Part shown: positions 1-64,000 of the stretch, piece after piece
How positions within the stretch are numbered: position 1 is the first letter of the stretch
Layout of the letters: every line of letters starts with the position of its first letter
Assembly (NCBI GenBank): GCA_002007465.1
Contig: LNAC01000009.1
Span: 566,108-630,107 of the forward strand
Reading direction: 5' to 3'
Source: Ailurus styani
Taxonomy: Eukaryota; Chordata; Mammalia; Carnivora; Ailuridae
DNA: 64,000 nucleotides
Position numbers and translations under genes: made by a program
The notes under the pieces: model-generated
Seen by the model: the letters and a program-made list of their open reading frames with translations, nothing else
What the model was told of the DNA's origin: nothing
The model's database searches: none

Positions 1-797
1 GGAAATTAGAATGTTCTCAGATTAATAATGCCCTCATGGCAACACTGACTCTTATGCTCCCATCACTTCTACAGGTACCCATTTTCTTTTCATTCAACTT
101 GGTAAAATACCTTGTTGGCTTGCCAGTGCTTTGAAAACTATGGTTTTTATGTTTTATCCACCATTTTTAGCTGTTTCCAGTGAGGAACTTGGTTTACATG
201 ACTTAACCTGTCATTACCAGCTCCGAAGTTTCACTTTTCCCCACCAGAGATCATGGACTAGGGCAGAGTCCGTCTTCGAAGGAAAGGGAGCACACAGAAA
301 ACATCTTCCTAAAGACGTGTTAGAAACATACAACAGGTCTGCCACTTCGTTAGTTAATGGACATGTGCCAAGCCCACCTTCAGAAAGCCACCATCGTCTC
401 TGCTACATCAGAGGGCCCTTCTTCAGAAGGACTCCTCAGGGGGTTCCTATGATCTGAAAGCAGCTGGCACATGGTGTAACAATACATTTACTGTCTCTGG
501 GCCCTCGCCGTCCTCATCTGTGGAATGGGGACAATAACAGCACCCATCTCATAGAAGCACTAATGATTACGTGAGTCCATTTATGTAAAGCATTTAAAAC
601 TGTGCCCACATGTAGATAACCACAGCTGTACAAACTCAAATAACTCAGGCTGCCAAAAGGAGCGTATATAGCTTAGTCCAGGGACCACAGATAGTATCGG
701 TTACATAGTCTTCTTTTTGCTTAAATAAACATTTTAAAAGGTACCTAGTATTAAATTATTATTATTATTAATTATTATTATTAAAAAGAAGCTACTT

Positions 798-988
798 GGG
801 GCGCCTGGGTGGCTCAGTGGGTTAAAGCCTCTGCCTTCGGCTCAGGTCATGATCTCAGGGTCCGGGGATCGAGCCCTGTGTCGCGCTGCCAGCTCAGCAG
901 GGAGCCTGCTTCCTCCTCTCTCTCTGCCTACTTGTAATCTCTCTCTCTCTGTCAAATAAATAAAATCTTAAAAAAATAAAATAAAATA
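798..988 (+). mobile_element. Can-SINE
   Basis: GGGGCGCCTGGGTGGCTCAG head, CT-rich tract and A-rich tail. The target AAAAGAAGCTA is repeated on both sides (784 and 989). The head is tRNA-Lys-derived, with A/B-box-like sequence. Confidence 0.97.
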
Positions 989-1017
989 AAAAGAAGCTAT
1001 TTTTGGCTCTGGACCTT

Positions 1018-1020
<3 letters not shown>

Positions 1021-1056
<36 letters not shown>
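1021..1056. repeat. CA dinucleotide microsatellite
   Basis: Eighteen uninterrupted AC units. It lies just after the Can-SINE at 798 and is likely length-polymorphic. Confidence 0.97.
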
Positions 1057-1058
<2 letters not shown>

Positions 1059-1383
1059 AGGCTGAGGAGCGGATTTAGCCTAGGGACTGTAGTTTGCTAA
1101 CCCCTGCCCTAGCAGAATGAGCAGAAGATGGATGGAGATCAGGCACTGTGCTTTTTAAGTGCTTTCCTAGAGGACTGTCAAAGAAAGGTCAAAACTGTAG
1201 CGATTCTTTCAGAGGCTGAGATTTCCGCTGCCCCAAGGGAGCTAAAGAAGGCAGGGCTGGAGAACCACATGAGGCTGTTTGCTGGCACCGGGCACACAGT
1301 ACGAACTGCTTACACTGTGTGGGAACAATGTGGATGGGTCTCCTACGTGTTGACGCGAATGGAGGCAAACATACGTTATTTAC

Positions 1384-61879
<60,496 letters not shown>

Positions 61880-63021
61880 TCAAATAGGAGAGAAGAAAAG
61901 ACAAGCCACTTGGTTTAGAGTAATGTGTTGACTAAACTCTGAAATCTGGGAAGATGGTCTAAAAGCCACGAGCATCCTAGCAAGTGAGGCATTAATTTTC
62001 CAAATCCACCTACGTGTTCCTGGTAGAACAAGTCCCTAGAACAAGTGAATAAATAATCACTATCATGAACACTTTCCGAGGTGCCATCCACCCCAACTAG
62101 GTAGATTCCCCAAAATGGCAGATGAATCTAGTACTTGCACCAACCAGTTACTAGCTGCTCCTGGAAATGTGGGGCTGGTACCAGGAACGCCAGCTGACTG
62201 CTACTGTGTCTTGAGCAGTGTGGTTTATAAAGTTGGCCAGATGCCCTCCGCTTACTTGTCCATGGAGATAGTTACCCTTAGTTCTTCTCTTCCCAGATCT
62301 TGGCATCGGTTCCTCACAAAGGCCCTTCTTCCTGCCTTTGGGGTCCTTGAGAAACTAGTCTTTCCCGTAAACTCCCCTTCTGCCTATGTCTATGCTTGAA
62401 TGGGCTGTATTCCTACCAATAAATGACTTCTGATTTTAAAAAATCACTTCCCTAACTTTCACTGGTGACCAAAACTGGGTAGCATGAATCAAAAGGGAAT
62501 AGTGCTCCATGAATAACAGAGAGAAAAGCAAAAAGCTGTTTAGGAAAGGGAACGTAATCATACCCCGTGACTCAGCTATGCCTTAATAGTCACATTCATG
62601 ATAATGTAAACAAAACTGACTTCGACTTTGAAAAACAATCTAGAGACAAAATAAAAAAGACTTAATAATCACTACGGAACAGAACGCAAATGGTACCAGT
62701 TCTGATTTTGCAAAGGACAAGCACAGGTGACCACAGCTGGGAGGCGGGGGAAGGTATGCTAAAGGCAAGGGTTGGGGAGAAGGTATTCCTCTCACTAAGT
62801 AGGTCAAGAGACTACGTATGGTGACACCGTAAGAAATGAAGGTAAAAAAGGTGGCTTACAGTTACAGAGGTAACCAACAGAAGAACTACAACAGTGCTGG
62901 AAGTCTGCTGGGATGACGGATGAGGATTTAAGGGCCAGATGTGAGCTATATCCACATCCGCCACTACACGTGATACGGTCTAAAATCAATAATCAATAAT
63001 AGGGATGATGCAGATTATTAT

Positions 63022-63179
63022 TTATTTTTTTTTAGAGGTGGGGAGAGGGAGAGAATCTTAAGCAGACTCCATGCCCAGCTCAAAGCTTGACATGGGGCAT
63101 AATCTCACAACCCTGAGATCACGATGTGAGCCAAAATTAAGAGTCAGACACTTAATCAACTGAGCTATCCAGGTGCCCT
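63022..63179 (-). mobile_element. Can-SINE, old
   Basis: TTATTTTTTTTTAGAGGTGG to GAGCTATCCAGGTGCCC; diverged, short GA tract. Confidence 0.9.
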
Positions 63180-63222
63180 GAAGATTAGAGATAAGGAGGT
63201 AATCTTGAAAAGTAAAAATTTA

Positions 63223-63435
63223 TGGGGCACCTGAGTGGCTCAGTCGGTTAAGCATCTGTCTTTGGCTCAGGTCATGATCCCGGGATCCTGGGATGGAGCC
63301 CCGCATCAGGCTTCCCGCTCAGGAGGGAGCCAGCTTCTCCCTCTCCTTCTGCCCTTCCCCACCCCACACACACCCTACTTATGCTCACTCGCTCTCACTC
63401 CCTTGTGTTCTCTCTCAAATAAATCTTAACAAGAA
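63223..63435 (+). mobile_element. Can-SINE
   Basis: Head GGGGCACCTGAGTGGCTCAG. Target AAAAGTAAAAATTTA is identical at 63208 and 63436. Confidence 0.97.
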
Positions 63436-63873
63436 AAAAGTAAAAATTTACAAGTTAAAAAAAGTCCCCTTTAAATAGGACTGGATAAGGATGGGGTAGG
63501 GCAGGGGTAATTTTTTTTTTTTTCATTTATAAATCCTTTCTACTATTTGATATTTTAGCCACATACATAAATTATCCTGAGAAGAAACAAAAATACAAGC
63601 ATATCTTAAATGTGTCAGTACATAAAATAATTGTGCTCTTAGGAAACTGTTACTAAAGACAATCTAAGAGTTGACATCAGATTGCTGCACTCTGGCCTGT
63701 GACCACCAAAGTGGCCCACCTTAGACACTATAAGAGCCACGCACTTACAGCAGACCACCTAGCCACCCAGAGAATGAGGCATAAATACTGAATGGTTGGA
63801 AAGGCGTTAAGTCTCTGTGTGTGGGGTGCACACAACGTCTTTAAACTCAAGGTAGTTTTAAGAGGTTTCCTGG

Positions 63874-64000
63874 GGGGCGCCTGGGTGGCTCAGTGGGTTA
63901 AAGCCTCTGCCTTCGGCTCAGGTCATGATCTCAGGGTCCTGGGATCGAGGCCCACATTGGGCTCCATGCTCAGCAGGGAGCCTGCCTCCTCCTCTCTCTC
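63874..64000 (+). mobile_element. Can-SINE, cut by the window edge
   Basis: Head GGGGCGCCTGGGTGGCTCAG, GGGTTAAAGCCTCTGCC form, running to the CT tract at the last base of the window. Confidence 0.97.

Larger units (their letters stand above)
1..1383. other. NUP214: NUP214 intron downstream of the 1384-1454 exon
   Basis: Holds the 3' half of a MIR (about 485-600), an ATT-rich tract (752-783), one Can-SINE, a CA microsatellite and a short relic like the tail of a hAT element (about 1065-1110). The first 480 bases show nothing recognised. Confidence 0.8.

Overview
This is vertebrate nuclear DNA from a carnivoran. The window holds 38 copies of the tRNA-Lys-derived Can-SINE, a short retroposon confined to Carnivora. 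Many carry the GGGTTAAAGCCTCTGCC head variant that I associate with mustelids (weasel, mink, ferret, otter group). The order is well supported; the family is an inference.

The whole window lies inside one gene on the minus strand, NUP214 (nucleoporin 214 kDa, CAN). It reads from right to left. Twenty-one consecutive coding exons were placed by translation and splice signals, and every exon-exon phase closes. They run from the last blades of the N-terminal beta-propeller (61.8 kb), through a Ser/Pro/Thr-rich linker (60.4-51.5 kb), the coiled-coil region that docks on NUP88/NUP62 (48.8-40.8 kb), a second Ser/Pro-rich linker (28.8-7.2 kb), to a 1.8-kb FG-repeat exon (5.0-3.2 kb) and one small FG exon (1.4 kb). 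Together they encode about 1,521 codons, close to human residues 346-1867. About nine upstream exons and the last FG exons lie outside. Exon numbers 10-30 assume human numbering with the large FG exon as exon 29. No second gene, RNA gene or promoter was found.

Introns make up more than 90% of the window and are full of transposons: Can-SINEs (26 on +, 12 on -), several L1 fragments interrupted by younger elements, MIR relics, and hAT and Tigger DNA-transposon relics. Two runs of N are assembly gaps. One (3668-4013) lies in the FG exon and keeps the reading frame; the other (25353-25657) lies in a CCCA-type tandem repeat.

There is no sign of an undescribed biological system. The observations most worth following are Can-SINEs inserted next to splice sites of exons 18 and 16, tandem (NAGNAG-type) acceptors at exons 14 and 27, a quadruplex-prone repeat in an intron, nested inverted SINE pairs, and a GC-rich, Ala/Pro/Gly-shifted FG exon.
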